Shown: piece by piece, positions 8,629-17,046 of the stretch
How the letters are laid out: every line of letters begins with the position of its first letter
Position numbering within the stretch: the stretch's first letter is position 1
Source: an uncultured Kiloniellaceae bacterium
Lineage (GTDB): Bacteria; Pseudomonadota; Alphaproteobacteria; Kiloniellales; Kiloniellaceae
Reading direction: 5' to 3'
Assembly: GCA_947500035.1 (NCBI GenBank)
Contig: CANMQP010000012.1
Span: 558,001-622,000, forward strand
DNA: 64,000 nucleotides
Position numbers and translations under genes: made by a program
The notes under the pieces: model-generated
What the model saw: only the letters and a program-made list of their open reading frames with translations
Told to the model about the DNA's origin: nothing
Database searches by the model: none

Positions 8629-9504
8629 TCAGTCCTCCCGGGCGCCGGCGTAACGGGACTCCGCTTCGTAGTAGGCGTCAAACCCGACCAGCCTGCGCAA
8701 TTCACCAAACTCCAGCACCTGGGACGCCGGATGCCGGCCGGCTCTCATCTCGGCCAGAGCGTCGTTCATGGCCTTCATGGCGGCGGACATCAAGGTGAGC
8801 GGATAAGCCGCGATGCGGTAGCCGATATCCTGGAGAACCTCGGGCGGCAGTAGGGGCGTCGCGCCGCCCTCGACCAGATTGGCCATATGAATGCCGGGCA
8901 CCTCGCCGCAAACCCGGCGCATTTCCTCTTCGTTGCGCGGCGCCTCGACGAAGAGGATATCCGCGCCGATCTGTCCGAACTGCTGAGCCCGGGCCAGGGC
9001 TTCGTCCAAGCCTTCGGTGTGGCGGGCATCGGTGCGCGCCAGGATCATGATATCCGCGCCTTCATTGCGCGCATCGACCGCCGCCTCGATCCGGCTGTAG
9101 GCGGTTTCCCGGTCGACCACCATCTTGCCCTTGGTATGGCCGCAGCGCTTGGGCGCGACCTGGTCCTCGATCATCACCGCCGCAAAACCCGCCTGTGCAT
9201 AGCCCTGAACCGTCCGCTTCACGTTGAGCGCATTGCCGTAACCCGTATCGCCGTCGCCGATGATGGGGATCGATACGGAGCTGCAGATATCCCGGCCCTG
9301 GCCGACCATTTCGCCATAGGAAATCAGGCCGGTATCCGGCGCACCGATCTTTGCCGCCGAGACCGCGAAACCGGACATGAAACTCAACGGGAAACCCGCC
9401 TCTTCGATCAGACGCGCGCTCAGCGCATCAAAACAGCAGGGCATGACCTGGAGCTGTGGTTCGGCCAGTAGCTCTCTCAGGCGGGCGGCCGGGGATGTCT
9501 GCAT
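8629..9504 (-). CDS. Isocitrate lyase/PEP mutase superfamily lyase
   Basis: A 291-residue alpha/beta-barrel enzyme that cleaves or forms C-C (or C-P) bonds next to a carboxylate, using Mg2+. Visible landmarks are GDGDTGYGN (about residues 80-88) and the active-site loop KRCGHTKGK (about 118-126), in which the cysteine is the general acid/base of the lyase members (isocitrate, methylisocitrate and dimethylmalate lyases). The length fits methylisocitrate/dimethylmalate lyases and oxaloacetate decarboxylases, not the much longer glyoxylate-cycle isocitrate lyase. The exact substrate cannot be read. It is upstream of, and apparently in one operon with, the M24 gene, and divergent from a TRAP carboxylate transporter, suggesting breakdown of an imported organic acid or amide. 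Confidence 0.85.
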   Translation of the reverse strand: MQTSPAARLRELLAEPQLQVMPCCFDALSARLIEEAGFPLSFMSGFAVSAAKIGAPDTGLISYGEMVGQGRDICSSVSIPIIGDGDTGYGNALNVKRTVQGYAQAGFAAVMIEDQVAPKRCGHTKGKMVVDRETAYSRIEAAVDARNEGADIMILARTDARHTEGLDEALARAQQFGQIGADILFVEAPRNEEEMRRVCGEVPGIHMANLVEGGATPLLPPEVLQDIGYRIAAYPLTLMSAAMKAMNDALAEMRAGRHPASQVLEFGELRRLVGFDAYYEAESRYAGARED

Positions 9505-9787
9505 GTCGGAGTCCTTAGCTAAGTCTGTCGTGATTCTTGTGAAGTGCCGATACGAAAACCGGTTGTTTCGTATAACAAAATTCTACCGAAGCGGCCTTTG
9601 CCTTATCGAATCATTCTCTTTTTTTGACAGCCCTGCATAGGCTTGGCAAGCTAAGGTCAGTGAAACTGACTTTTCACGGTGCGTGACGACACGCGCGGTG
9701 GATCGTCCGGCAAGAAAATAAATGTGAGCTGAAACGCCGCCTTTCACCGTTCCGGTGAAGAACGAGCGGGCTCCAGGGGAGAAAGAG
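9505..9787. promoter_or_regulatory. Divergent promoter region between lyase operon and TRAP operon
   Basis: A 283-base divergent spacer, AT-richer around 9550-9630. It must hold promoters for both directions and is the natural place for a shared regulator site, but I see no clear operator palindrome. Confidence 0.35.
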
Positions 9788-10789
9788 ATGAAGAAGTTCC
9801 TTACAATGGCCGCGGCCGCCGCGGTTCTGAGTGGCGGTCTTTCCATGGCGCAGGCCGCCGAGACCACCTTGCGAATTACACTCCAGCTTCCACTTACCAG
9901 CCATCTCGGGCAAAACCTCGTGCTCTTCAAGGAAGAGGTTGAGAAGAAGTCCGGCGGGGATATCGAGGTCCAGATCTACGATTCCGCACAGCTTTTCAAA
10001 GACAAGCAGGTGCCGCAGGCCGTTGGTTCCGGCTCGATCGAGATGGGTGTTGCGTCCCTCACCCGCTTTGTCGGCGATATTCCGGCTGTCGACATCTTCT
10101 ACCAGCCCTTCATGTTCAACACCGATGAGCTGATCCGCAAGGCAACGGCGAAAGGCAGCCCGGTTCGGGATCCGCTGGATAACGCCATCCTGGAGCAGAC
10201 CGGCGCACGGGTGCTCTGGTGGCAGGCCTACGGCAGCGCGGTCATGCTCTCCAACGGCAGCGACGTCGCGACACCGGACGCCGTGAAGGATAAGAAAGTC
10301 CGCGTCTTCGGCAAAACCCTGGGCGAATTCGTCAAGTCCTGCGGCGGCGCCCCAACGCTGATCTCCGGGTCGGAGCAGTATCTGGCTTACCAGCGCGGCA
10401 CCGTCGACGTCGGCATGACCGGCGTGTCGGGCGTGAAGTCACGCAAGCTCTGGGACGTGATGGACACCATCACCAAGACCCAGCACGCTGACATCGAGTT
10501 TATCGTCGTGGTGAACGATGAATTCTGGTCCGGACTGCCCGAGGCCCATCGGAAAATCATCAGCGACGCTGCCGCCATGGCTGACGCCGCGGTGCGCGAC
10601 AAGATCTCCGAGATCGAAGAAGCGGCCTTTGCGGAGTCGGTCAAGAACGGCATGAAGATCGTCGAACCCACCGCCGAGCAGATCAATGCCTGGCGTGAGT
10701 GCTCCCAGCCGGTCTACGACCAGTACGCCAGCGACGCCGGCGAACTGGGCAAGCTCGTCATGGATGCGGCGAAGAAGCTGCAGCAGTAA
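9788..10789 (+). CDS. dctP: TRAP transporter substrate-binding protein, DctP family
   Basis: Periplasmic receptor of a tripartite ATP-independent transporter. The 333-residue protein starts with a clear Sec signal (MKKFLTMAAAAAVLSGGLS, cleavage near AQA-AE at about residue 23). Family landmarks follow: an early LVLFKEEVEKKSGGDIEVQIYD stretch split over residues 45-70, QVPQAVGSGSIEMG, a central LWWQAYGS and KDKKVRVFGKTLGEF, and the AYQRGTVDVGMTG segment. ATG at 9788 has AGGGGAGAAAG just upstream and gives a normal signal peptide; an in-frame start 33 bases earlier would spoil it. The ligand is probably a carboxylate or zwitterion, which the sequence does not settle. It is the first gene of a dctPQM operon. 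Confidence 0.93.
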   Translation: MKKFLTMAAAAAVLSGGLSMAQAAETTLRITLQLPLTSHLGQNLVLFKEEVEKKSGGDIEVQIYDSAQLFKDKQVPQAVGSGSIEMGVASLTRFVGDIPAVDIFYQPFMFNTDELIRKATAKGSPVRDPLDNAILEQTGARVLWWQAYGSAVMLSNGSDVATPDAVKDKKVRVFGKTLGEFVKSCGGAPTLISGSEQYLAYQRGTVDVGMTGVSGVKSRKLWDVMDTITKTQHADIEFIVVVNDEFWSGLPEAHRKIISDAAAMADAAVRDKISEIEEAAFAESVKNGMKIVEPTAEQINAWRECSQPVYDQYASDAGELGKLVMDAAKKLQQ

Positions 10790-10964
10790 AGCTTCGTCGA
10801 GAGAGGTAACGTTCCGGGCGGTTCCTTATCGGGCCTGCCCGGAACCACACCAGCCCGGAATACTGCGCCAAAACCATAAATCACAGCTCAACACTACCCA
10901 CAGCATGACGCCGTGACACGGCGTGGCAGGATTTTTCAGAACATATTCGCCAGAGGGGGCGTTC

Positions 10965-11486
10965 TTGCGCGCGATTGATTCGATCAGCATCTTCCTGGGA
11001 ACTGTCGCAGCCTGGTTTTTTGTCGCGACCGGCTTGATGCTGACCTACGAAGTCGTGGCCCGCTACGCCCTGAACGCGCCCACGATCTGGGCCGCGGAGA
11101 TCTCGCAGATCCTTATGATAGCGGGCGTCTTCATGGCCCTGGGCGTGACCTTGCACAGGCGTCAGCACATCATGATCGAAGCGCTCTACGCCCGCTTCAG
11201 TCCCTTTGGGAAAAAGCTGGCCGATACGGTCAGCCTGCTTTTCATCGGCATCTTCGCCGCGGCCGTCTGTTATTGGGGGTTCGGTATCGCGCTCGACTCC
11301 TACCTGAAGGGCCGCTCAAGCGGCACCATGCTCAATATCCCCAACTGGTGGAGCGAGGCTCTGGTGCCGCTCGGCCTCGGCCTGCTCTGCCTGCAGTGCC
11401 TCGCGGAACTGCTGCGGGTCTGGACCGGATCCGGCTGGCGCAAACCGGGCGGTCATGAAGGCCATATCGGCGAGGACGGCGCGTGA
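10965..11486 (+). CDS. dctQ: TRAP transporter small permease, DctQ family
   Basis: The small four-helix membrane subunit that joins the binding protein to the large permease. The 173-residue protein has hydrophobic segments at about residues 5-27, 40-60, 80-103 and 125-148, with the family-typical YEVVARYALNAPTIWAAEIS after helix 1 and an RRQHIMIEAL loop. TTG at 10965 is preferred because GAGGGGG lies 5-6 bases upstream and the protein then starts right before helix 1; a GTG at 10923 in the same frame has no good ribosome-binding site. It overlaps dctM by four bases (GTGA), which implies translational coupling. Confidence 0.9.
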   Translation: MRAIDSISIFLGTVAAWFFVATGLMLTYEVVARYALNAPTIWAAEISQILMIAGVFMALGVTLHRRQHIMIEALYARFSPFGKKLADTVSLLFIGIFAAAVCYWGFGIALDSYLKGRSSGTMLNIPNWWSEALVPLGLGLLCLQCLAELLRVWTGSGWRKPGGHEGHIGEDGA

Positions 11487-12757
11487 CCACAATCCTGATC
11501 CTGGTCGCCCTCTTTTCTCTCCTGCTCGCCGGCGTGCCGGTCGCCTTTGTGCTGGGCGGACTGGGATTTATTCTGCTGGCGATCGGCGGTTTCTCGCCTC
11601 TCATGGTGCCTCAGTCCCTGTTGGGTGGACTGGACAATTTCATCCTGCTGTCGGTGCCGCTGTTTTTGCTGATGTCGAACGTCCTGCTGAAAGGCGGGGT
11701 CGGGCGGGATCTCTTTGCCGCCGTTCAGGCCTGGGTCGGCCACTGGCCGGGCGGTTTGGCCGTGGCCACGGTCATTTCCTGCGGGCTCTTCGCGGCGATT
11801 TCAGGCAGTTCGGTGGCAACAGCGGCCACCATCGCGACCGTCGCAATCCCGGAGATGGAGTCCCGGGGCTACCCCAGGAAGTTCGTACTGGGCCTGCTTG
11901 CGGCGGGCGGAACGCTGGGCATTCTGATCCCGCCTTCGATTCCCCTGATCGTCTTCGGTTTCATCACCGAAGAATCCGTCATCAAGCTCTTCCTCGCGGG
12001 CATCGGTCCGGGCCTGATCCTGGTCGGCCTTTTTATTCTCTTCTCCATGGCCTATGCGGTCTTTTCCGCTGACTATCAGAAGTCGGAAAAAGCTTCCTGG
12101 GCGACCCGCATGGCGGCGAGCAAACGTGCCCTGCCCTCGGTGGCGCTCGCGACGCTCATCGTCTGGGGCATCTACTGGGGGATCTTCACGCCGACCGAAG
12201 CAGCCGCCGTCGGTTTCGCCTTCGCCCTGATCATTACCGCCTTTGTGCTGCGTTCGTTGAGCTGGGAAGGCTTCAAGGCCGCGGTGATCGACAGCATGGT
12301 GACCAGCGTCACGATCCTGATGATCGTGGCGGGGGCGAAGATCTTCGGGAAGGCGATCACGCTCTACCGGATACCGCAGGACATCTCCCTTTTTATCGCC
12401 GGCAACTTCAACGAAGCCTGGCTATTTATTCTGGCGGTTTCGATTTTGCTGGTCATCATGGGCTTTTTCCTGGAAGCCCTCTCCATGATGCTGATCATGG
12501 TTCCGGTTCTCGCACCCTCGCTCATGGCACTCGGCATCGACCCCATCTGGTTCGGAATCTTTTTCGTCATCCTGATCGAGGTGGCCCTGATCACACCCCC
12601 GGTCGGTCTCAACCTCTATGTGATCCAGGCCGTCGGAAAGGCCAAGATCGGCGAGGTGGCCAGCGGCGTCTGGCCGTTCCTGCTGCTCATGCTTCTGACG
12701 GTTTTGCTCTGTTATCTTTTCCCGGATCTGGTGCTCTATATTCCCTTCAAATTGTAG
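11483..12757 (+). CDS. dctM: TRAP transporter large permease, DctM family
   Basis: The 424-residue ion-coupled translocation subunit of the TRAP transporter (DctM/SiaM type). It is almost wholly hydrophobic with about 12 membrane segments, and shows the family motifs FAAISGSSVATAATIA (about residues 105-120) and GGTLGILIPPSIPLIVFG (about 145-162), a later GIYWGIFTPTEAAAVG repeat-like motif and EVALITPPVGLNLYV near the C-terminus. The GTG start at 11483 overlaps the dctQ stop. The complete P-Q-M set with good spacing suggests a functional sodium-coupled importer. Confidence 0.95.
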   Translation: MTTILILVALFSLLLAGVPVAFVLGGLGFILLAIGGFSPLMVPQSLLGGLDNFILLSVPLFLLMSNVLLKGGVGRDLFAAVQAWVGHWPGGLAVATVISCGLFAAISGSSVATAATIATVAIPEMESRGYPRKFVLGLLAAGGTLGILIPPSIPLIVFGFITEESVIKLFLAGIGPGLILVGLFILFSMAYAVFSADYQKSEKASWATRMAASKRALPSVALATLIVWGIYWGIFTPTEAAAVGFAFALIITAFVLRSLSWEGFKAAVIDSMVTSVTILMIVAGAKIFGKAITLYRIPQDISLFIAGNFNEAWLFILAVSILLVIMGFFLEALSMMLIMVPVLAPSLMALGIDPIWFGIFFVILIEVALITPPVGLNLYVIQAVGKAKIGEVASGVWPFLLLMLLTVLLCYLFPDLVLYIPFKL

Positions 12758-12896
12758 TACATGCGGCGGAGTGAAACCGATCGCAGCCGGTGTGGCGGAA
12801 TTTCCGCTCTCTCCTCGACTAACAGGTTGCAATTAAAGAGCAATTGCCCGACAAATAACATCGGAGCGTGTGCCAGAATGCAAGGGTCGGGGGCTT

Positions 12897-14090
12897 ATGA
12901 GCGGATCGAACGTTTTGTATGAGTTGCGGCCGGCCCCGGAACGGGGGTTCCCTGAGTCGGAATTCGAGGCGAGACTGCAAGCCGCTCAGAGACTGATGTC
13001 CGTGCAACGCATGAGCGCGCTTCTGCTCTCCACCGAACCCGAAGTCCGTTATTTTTCCGGTTTTCTGACTCAGTTCTGGCAAAGCCCGACACGGCCCTGG
13101 TTTCTGGTCATTCCCGCCAAAGGCAAGCCCATCGCTGTTGTCCCGGCGATTGGCGCGGACGTGATGGCGCGGACCTGGGTCGAGGATATCCGTACCTGGT
13201 CCTCCCCCCGGCCGGAGGACGACGGCATCACGCTTTTGACCACGGCGCTGCGCGACTCCGCCGGTGCGACCGGGCGGATCGGCGTGCCGATGGGTCCGGA
13301 GACGCACCTGCGCATGCCGCTTGGCGATTTCGACAGGATCCGGAAAGCCCTGCACGGAAATGACTTTGTCGATGCAACAGGCATTCTGCGCAGCCTGCGT
13401 ATGGTCAAGTCGGACATCGAGGTCGAAAAGATCCAGCACATCTGCGGCGTTGTCTCCAGCGCATTCGAGGCCCTGCCCAAACTCCTGTCCGATGAGCAGA
13501 CCGAGATCGAGGCCTTTCGGACCTTCAAGACCGAAATTCTGCGCCGTGGCGGCGATGACGTGCCCTATCTGGTCGGCGGAGCCGGCCAGGGCGGCTATGA
13601 GGATATCATCTCTCCGCCCACGAACCGCAACCTGCAGCAGGGCGATCTGCTCATGCTCGACACCGGCGCGGTGTTCGATGGCTACTTCTGCGATTTCGAC
13701 CGTAATTTCTCGTTCGGCAAAGCCTCCGATCAGGTCCGGCGTGCCTACGATACGGTCTATGCAGCGACGCAAGCGGGCTTTCGCGCAGCCCGGCCAGGCG
13801 CAACGACCAGCGACCTTTTCCGGGCCATGTGGAAGGTGTTGGAGGGCGGCGGCGCGCTCGGCAACGATGTCGGGCGCCTGGGCCACGGCCTGGGCATGCA
13901 GTTGACCGAATGGCCCTCCAATACGGCGACTGACGGCACCCTGCTGGTCCCCAATATGGTGCTGACCCTCGAGCCCGGAATGACCTTCGCGCCCGGCAAG
14001 CAGATGGTGCATGAGGAAAACATCGTCATTCGCGACGGCGGCGCCGAGTGGCTGACGCGGCGCGCGCCGGCGGAGCTGCCGGAGATATAG
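12897..14090 (+). CDS. M24 family peptidase/hydrolase (Xaa-Pro peptidase or ectoine-hydrolase-like)
   Basis: A 397-residue creatinase-fold protein. The N-terminal domain carries EVRYFSGFLTQFW (about residues 46-58). The C-terminal metal domain shows LMLDTGAVFDGYFCDFDRNF (Asp ligands near residues 253 and 264), LGHGLGMQLTEWPS (His near 329), LTLEPGM and HEENIVI (Glu ligands). It is clearly a different subfamily from the two DddP-like M24 proteins in this window. Proteins of this type include ectoine hydrolase (DoeA/EutD) and Xaa-Pro dipeptidases. The next gene resembles EutA of ectoine operons, which makes an ectoine-like substrate attractive but unproven. ATG at 12897 with a G-rich site just upstream is preferred over the GTG at 12870. 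Confidence 0.85.
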   Translation: MSGSNVLYELRPAPERGFPESEFEARLQAAQRLMSVQRMSALLLSTEPEVRYFSGFLTQFWQSPTRPWFLVIPAKGKPIAVVPAIGADVMARTWVEDIRTWSSPRPEDDGITLLTTALRDSAGATGRIGVPMGPETHLRMPLGDFDRIRKALHGNDFVDATGILRSLRMVKSDIEVEKIQHICGVVSSAFEALPKLLSDEQTEIEAFRTFKTEILRRGGDDVPYLVGGAGQGGYEDIISPPTNRNLQQGDLLMLDTGAVFDGYFCDFDRNFSFGKASDQVRRAYDTVYAATQAGFRAARPGATTSDLFRAMWKVLEGGGALGNDVGRLGHGLGMQLTEWPSNTATDGTLLVPNMVLTLEPGMTFAPGKQMVHEENIVIRDGGAEWLTRRAPAELPEI

Positions 14091-14109
14091 CAGGCGCGTC
14101 ATCAAGCAA

Positions 14110-14139
14110 GGACGTGATATCCTGGGACGTGATATCCTG
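14110..14139 (+). repeat. Tandem duplication of a 15-bp unit
   Basis: GACGTGATATCCTG occurs twice in a row (14111-14124 and 14126-14139) in the spacer between the M24 gene and the racemase-like gene. Each unit contains the palindrome GATATC. Confidence 0.8.
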
Positions 14140-14184
14140 CGCGCTTCACCAGTCGGCCCTTTAATATGCGGAAGGTTTCGGGAG

Positions 14185-14997
14185 ATGACAGCATTGGAAG
14201 CCGCAGCTGCGCCAGACTTGCCGCTGACGTTCGAAACCGATGCCGGGATCGGGTACCGCGCCAAACTGGGCCTGATTGTCCTTGAAACCGACCAGACCAT
14301 TGAGCAGGAACTGCGCGACTTGCTTGGCCTGGAGGGCGTGGCCCTCTATCACAGCCGCATCCCGAGCGATCCCGAGGTGACACCTGAAACCCTGGCGCGC
14401 ATGGAAGCGAATCTGCCTGCCGCCTCCCGGCTTTTACCTGCTGCTGCCGGACTTGACGTCGTGGGCTATGGCTGTACGTCGGGCACGACCATCATCGGCG
14501 AAGAAAAAGTCGCACAAGCGGTCCGCGCGGGTCTCGAAGCAAACGGCGGCAAAAGAGCCAACGGCACGGCAGTCACCAATCCCCTTACCGCCGTCAAAGC
14601 CGCCTTGCGTGCCCTTGAGGCTGTCAGGATCGGCTTCATCACACCCTATTTGCCGGACGTAACGGACGCCATGCGCGGGCACCTCGAACAGAGGGGCTTT
14701 GAAATTCCAAGGATTGCCTCCTTTAATCAGAGCGAGGAGGAGGTCGTCGCCCGCATCACGCCAGCCTCAATCCGCGACGCCATCCTCTCGGTCGGGCGGA
14801 GTGAAGACTGTGATGCCGTGTTTGTTTCCTGCACGAACCTGCGCGTCCTGCCGGTCATCGCGGAGGCCGAGGCAGACTTGGGCAAAGCGGTCCTCTCGAG
14901 CAATCTGGCGCTGGCCTGGCATATGCTGCGCCTGGCGGGTGTGAGCGACCGTCTTTCCGGGCGCGGGCGGCTCTTTGAAACCACGATGATCCGCTAA
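14185..14997 (+). CDS. Maleate isomerase / EutA / arylmalonate decarboxylase-like protein (Asp/Glu racemase superfamily)
   Basis: A 270-residue two-domain protein of the cofactor-free racemase/isomerase superfamily. The two catalytic cysteines are visible in symmetrical contexts: GYGCTSGTTIIG (Cys near residue 94) and VFVSCTNLRVL (Cys near residue 214). TSGT and SCTN are typical of maleate cis-trans isomerase and of EutA in ectoine-utilisation clusters. The early segment LETDQTIEQELRDLL and the ALYHSRIPSDPEVTPETL stretch also match that group. Such enzymes act on small dicarboxylates or malonates without cofactor; the substrate here is unknown. It is the last gene of the rightward catabolic island and converges on the azlD gene, with a 4-bp overlap of the two stops. 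Confidence 0.8.
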   Translation: MTALEAAAAPDLPLTFETDAGIGYRAKLGLIVLETDQTIEQELRDLLGLEGVALYHSRIPSDPEVTPETLARMEANLPAASRLLPAAAGLDVVGYGCTSGTTIIGEEKVAQAVRAGLEANGGKRANGTAVTNPLTAVKAALRALEAVRIGFITPYLPDVTDAMRGHLEQRGFEIPRIASFNQSEEEVVARITPASIRDAILSVGRSEDCDAVFVSCTNLRVLPVIAEAEADLGKAVLSSNLALAWHMLRLAGVSDRLSGRGRLFETTMIR

Positions 14998-15290
14998 ATC
15001 AATAGCGCCCGCAGCGCCAAGAGAACGAGCAGGCCTACGGCCACGCTCATCATCAGGGACGCCCTGAGCGCCGCCAGGCCCGCTACCAGGATCGCTAATG
15101 CCTCGGGGCTGCCGTTGGTGAAAACGTAAGGGGTGACCAGCGCCGTCAGAACCGCGGTCGGCACGGATGCCAGGGCGGCCTTTGCCCGGTAATGGATCTC
15201 ACCAAACCTCGATAAGACCAGATGGCCGCCGATACGGGTGAGATAAGTAACGGCGGCGCAGGCGAGGATGATCAGGACCGTATCATGCAT
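14994..15290 (-). CDS. azlD: AzlD family branched-chain amino acid transport subunit
   Basis: A 98-residue membrane protein with four hydrophobic segments, beginning MHDTVLIILACAAVTYLTRI. The TYLTRIGG motif and the PTAVLTALVTPYVF segment are characteristic of AzlD/YgaH, the small subunit that works with AzlC to export branched-chain amino acids or toxic analogues. The start at 15290 overlaps the end of azlC by eight bases, so the two are translationally coupled. The longer open frame upstream lies inside azlC and is not coding. Confidence 0.9.
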   Translation of the reverse strand: MHDTVLIILACAAVTYLTRIGGHLVLSRFGEIHYRAKAALASVPTAVLTALVTPYVFTNGSPEALAILVAGLAALRASLMMSVAVGLLVLLALRALLI

Positions 15291-16008
15291 TGAGCTTCTC
15301 CCCTTTCGGTATGCCCTCGCCTTCGGGCCGCGCCAGAGCCGCGGCGACCAGCAGACCGGCAAGTCCACCCAGTGTGATGTGCCACGGTGTTCCCAGGGTG
15401 AAGTATGCCGCCAGCGCGACCCCGGCGCTGATAACGAGCACCGGCAGAAAGCTGGGACGCTTATGGAAGCCGACGACAAGGCCGGTGAAGTAGATCGGCA
15501 GAATAAAGTCGACACCATAGCGCTCAACATTCTCGATCAGCGATCCGAATAACCCGCCAAGGCTGCTGGTCGCAATCCAGGTGATGTAGACGCAGGCCGC
15601 GTAGGAAAAGTAGTAAGCCGGACGGAGCCCGTTGCGCGCTGCCCGCGCCTCCGAGGCGGCATATTGCGGATCCACCAGCAGGAAGAAGGCCGCCGCCCTC
15701 TGCGGGCCGGAAAAGCGTGCCATGCTCCGGCCAATGGCAGCCGAGTACAAGACATGCCGGAAGTTGATGGCGAAGACCGAGAGCACGACAGACCAGGCCG
15801 GAACATTCTGACCCAGAAGTTCGACCATGACGTATTGGCTGGCGACCGCATAGATCGTCAGGCAGGCCAGCAGCATCTCGTGGAAGCTCAGTCCCTGCTC
15901 GATTGCGACCGCGCCAAACACCGCCGAGAAGGGCGCCACGGCCATCAAAACCGGCGCTGCATCCTTTACACCGTCGCGAATGTCGGGCGAACGATTGATC
16001 TCAGACAT
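15283..16008 (-). CDS. azlC: AzlC family branched-chain amino acid permease
   Basis: A 241-residue polytopic membrane protein. The opening DGVKDAAPVLMAVAPFSAVFG (about residues 12-32), AINFRHVLYSAAI (about 85-97) and FFLLVDPQYAA (about 110-120) are AzlC signatures. With AzlD it forms an exporter for branched-chain amino acids. It is divergently transcribed from an XRE-cupin regulator, the arrangement expected when that regulator controls the pair. A palindrome with an embedded TATAAT lies in the 110-base divergent spacer. Confidence 0.92.
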   Translation of the reverse strand: MSEINRSPDIRDGVKDAAPVLMAVAPFSAVFGAVAIEQGLSFHEMLLACLTIYAVASQYVMVELLGQNVPAWSVVLSVFAINFRHVLYSAAIGRSMARFSGPQRAAAFFLLVDPQYAASEARAARNGLRPAYYFSYAACVYITWIATSSLGGLFGSLIENVERYGVDFILPIYFTGLVVGFHKRPSFLPVLVISAGVALAAYFTLGTPWHITLGGLAGLLVAAALARPEGEGIPKGEKLNA

Positions 16009-16030
16009 GAATCTCTATCCAAACGAACAA

Positions 16031-16048
16031 TGTTCTTTATAATGAACA
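16031..16048. promoter_or_regulatory. Candidate operator/promoter between azlC and the XRE-cupin regulator
   Basis: TGTTCTTTATAATGAACA is a palindrome with arms TGTTC/GAACA; the spacer contains TATAAT (16038-16043), a perfect -10 hexamer for the + strand. Related half-sites (GTTCGTTCG, AAAGAACGG) lie within the next 55 bases. This suggests autoregulation and azlCD control by the XRE protein. Confidence 0.5.
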
Positions 16049-16118
16049 CATGCAGGTTCGTTCGTCAAACCGAACGGTGTTTGTTTTAAAGAACGGTCTT
16101 TCTCAACGGGATGAGGAC

Positions 16119-16667
16119 ATGACACCGGGTGCCTTGATCGCCAGAGCAATCCAGAAAGAACGTCACCGGGCGGACCTGAGCCTGTCGGCTCTGGCTTCCA
16201 AGGCGGGCCTCGCGAAATCCACTCTGTCTCAACTGGAGGCGGGCCAGGGGAACCCCAGCGTCGAGACGCTTTGGTCGATCGCGTCGGCCCTGGACATCCC
16301 CTTCAGCTTTTTATTCGAGACGGCTGAACCCGAGTTGACCCTCATCCGGGCGGAAGAAGGCCTGCGCCTCTCATCGGAGGTTTCAGAATTTTCCGCGACC
16401 CTTCTCGCCAATTGCCCGCCAGCGAGCCGGAGAGATCTGTATCGCGTTCAACTGCGCAAAGGATCTGTCCGGCAATCGGACCCGCATCCGCAGGGAACGC
16501 TCGAGCATGCTCTGGTTTCCAGCGGCCGCGTCAGACTGGGTCCGCTGGACGCGACCGAAGAACTCGGGTCCGGCGATTACTTTCGCTATCCCGCCGATAT
16601 CAGCCATAGCTATGAATCGCTCTCGGATCACGCAGTGCTTTTGCTGGTGATGGAAAGTCCGCGCTAA
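16119..16667 (+). CDS. XRE family transcriptional regulator with C-terminal cupin domain
   Basis: A 182-residue regulator. The N-terminal helix-turn-helix spans about residues 4-60 (IQKERHRADLSLSALASKAG, then KSTLSQLEAGQGNPSVETLW), the SinR/Cro-type pattern with the usual LWSIASALDIPFS tail. The C-terminal half is a small cupin barrel (about 105-175, ending SGDYFRYPADISHSYESLSD), which normally senses a small molecule. It is divergent from azlCD, and such XRE-cupin/AzlCD pairs recur in proteobacteria, so the ligand is likely an amino acid or analogue. ATG at 16119 is preferred over an upstream in-frame ATG at 16050 that lies in the operator region. Confidence 0.88.
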   Translation: MTPGALIARAIQKERHRADLSLSALASKAGLAKSTLSQLEAGQGNPSVETLWSIASALDIPFSFLFETAEPELTLIRAEEGLRLSSEVSEFSATLLANCPPASRRDLYRVQLRKGSVRQSDPHPQGTLEHALVSSGRVRLGPLDATEELGSGDYFRYPADISHSYESLSDHAVLLLVMESPR

Positions 16668-16762
16668 AGCGGCTCACCGCGGGCCTTCGGAGCCAGAGTG
16701 CAACCGAGCCGCGCGGTCTTCGGCCTATGGCCGTCATCTTTTAAGGGGGAAGGAAGGAAACA

Positions 16763-16837
16763 TGGAGCGGGCGATGAGATTCGAACTCACGACCCTAACC
16801 TTGGCAAGGTTATGCTCTACCCCTGAGCTACGCCCGC
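16763..16837 (-). tRNA. tRNA-Gly (anticodon GCC)
   Basis: Read on the minus strand, a complete cloverleaf is visible: acceptor GCGGGCG paired with CGCCCGC, D-arm GCTCAGGGGTAGAGC, anticodon arm with loop TTGCCAA (anticodon GCC), T-arm with GTTCGAATC, discriminator T and encoded CCA at 16763-16765. Length 75 bases including CCA. No intron, no neighbouring tRNA. Confidence 0.97.
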
Positions 16838-17046
16838 ATCTTCATGTTCGGCGGCGGAGATACCGCCTTTCCGCGGGCAATGCAAGCCCCTCCTCTCTGA
16901 TTTTTTGATTTTTCTTTTACCCTCGGACAGCTCGGCCTCAACGGCACTGCGCCGTTCGCCGCACGTAGCCTGCACTTCAGGCTTGCGGGAGGGCCGTTCC
17001 GGGCGTTATCAGGCTAAGTCGACTGAGATTTAGCGGAAAGATCGCC

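Noticed and set aside
12819-14300. A 493-codon frame antisense to the M24 hydrolase at 12897
   Set aside because: The + strand protein has all M24 ligands; the antisense product has none of any family.
16763-16837. tRNA-Gly as an integration site for a mobile element
   Set aside because: No integrase gene and no direct repeat of the tRNA 3' end was found in the window.
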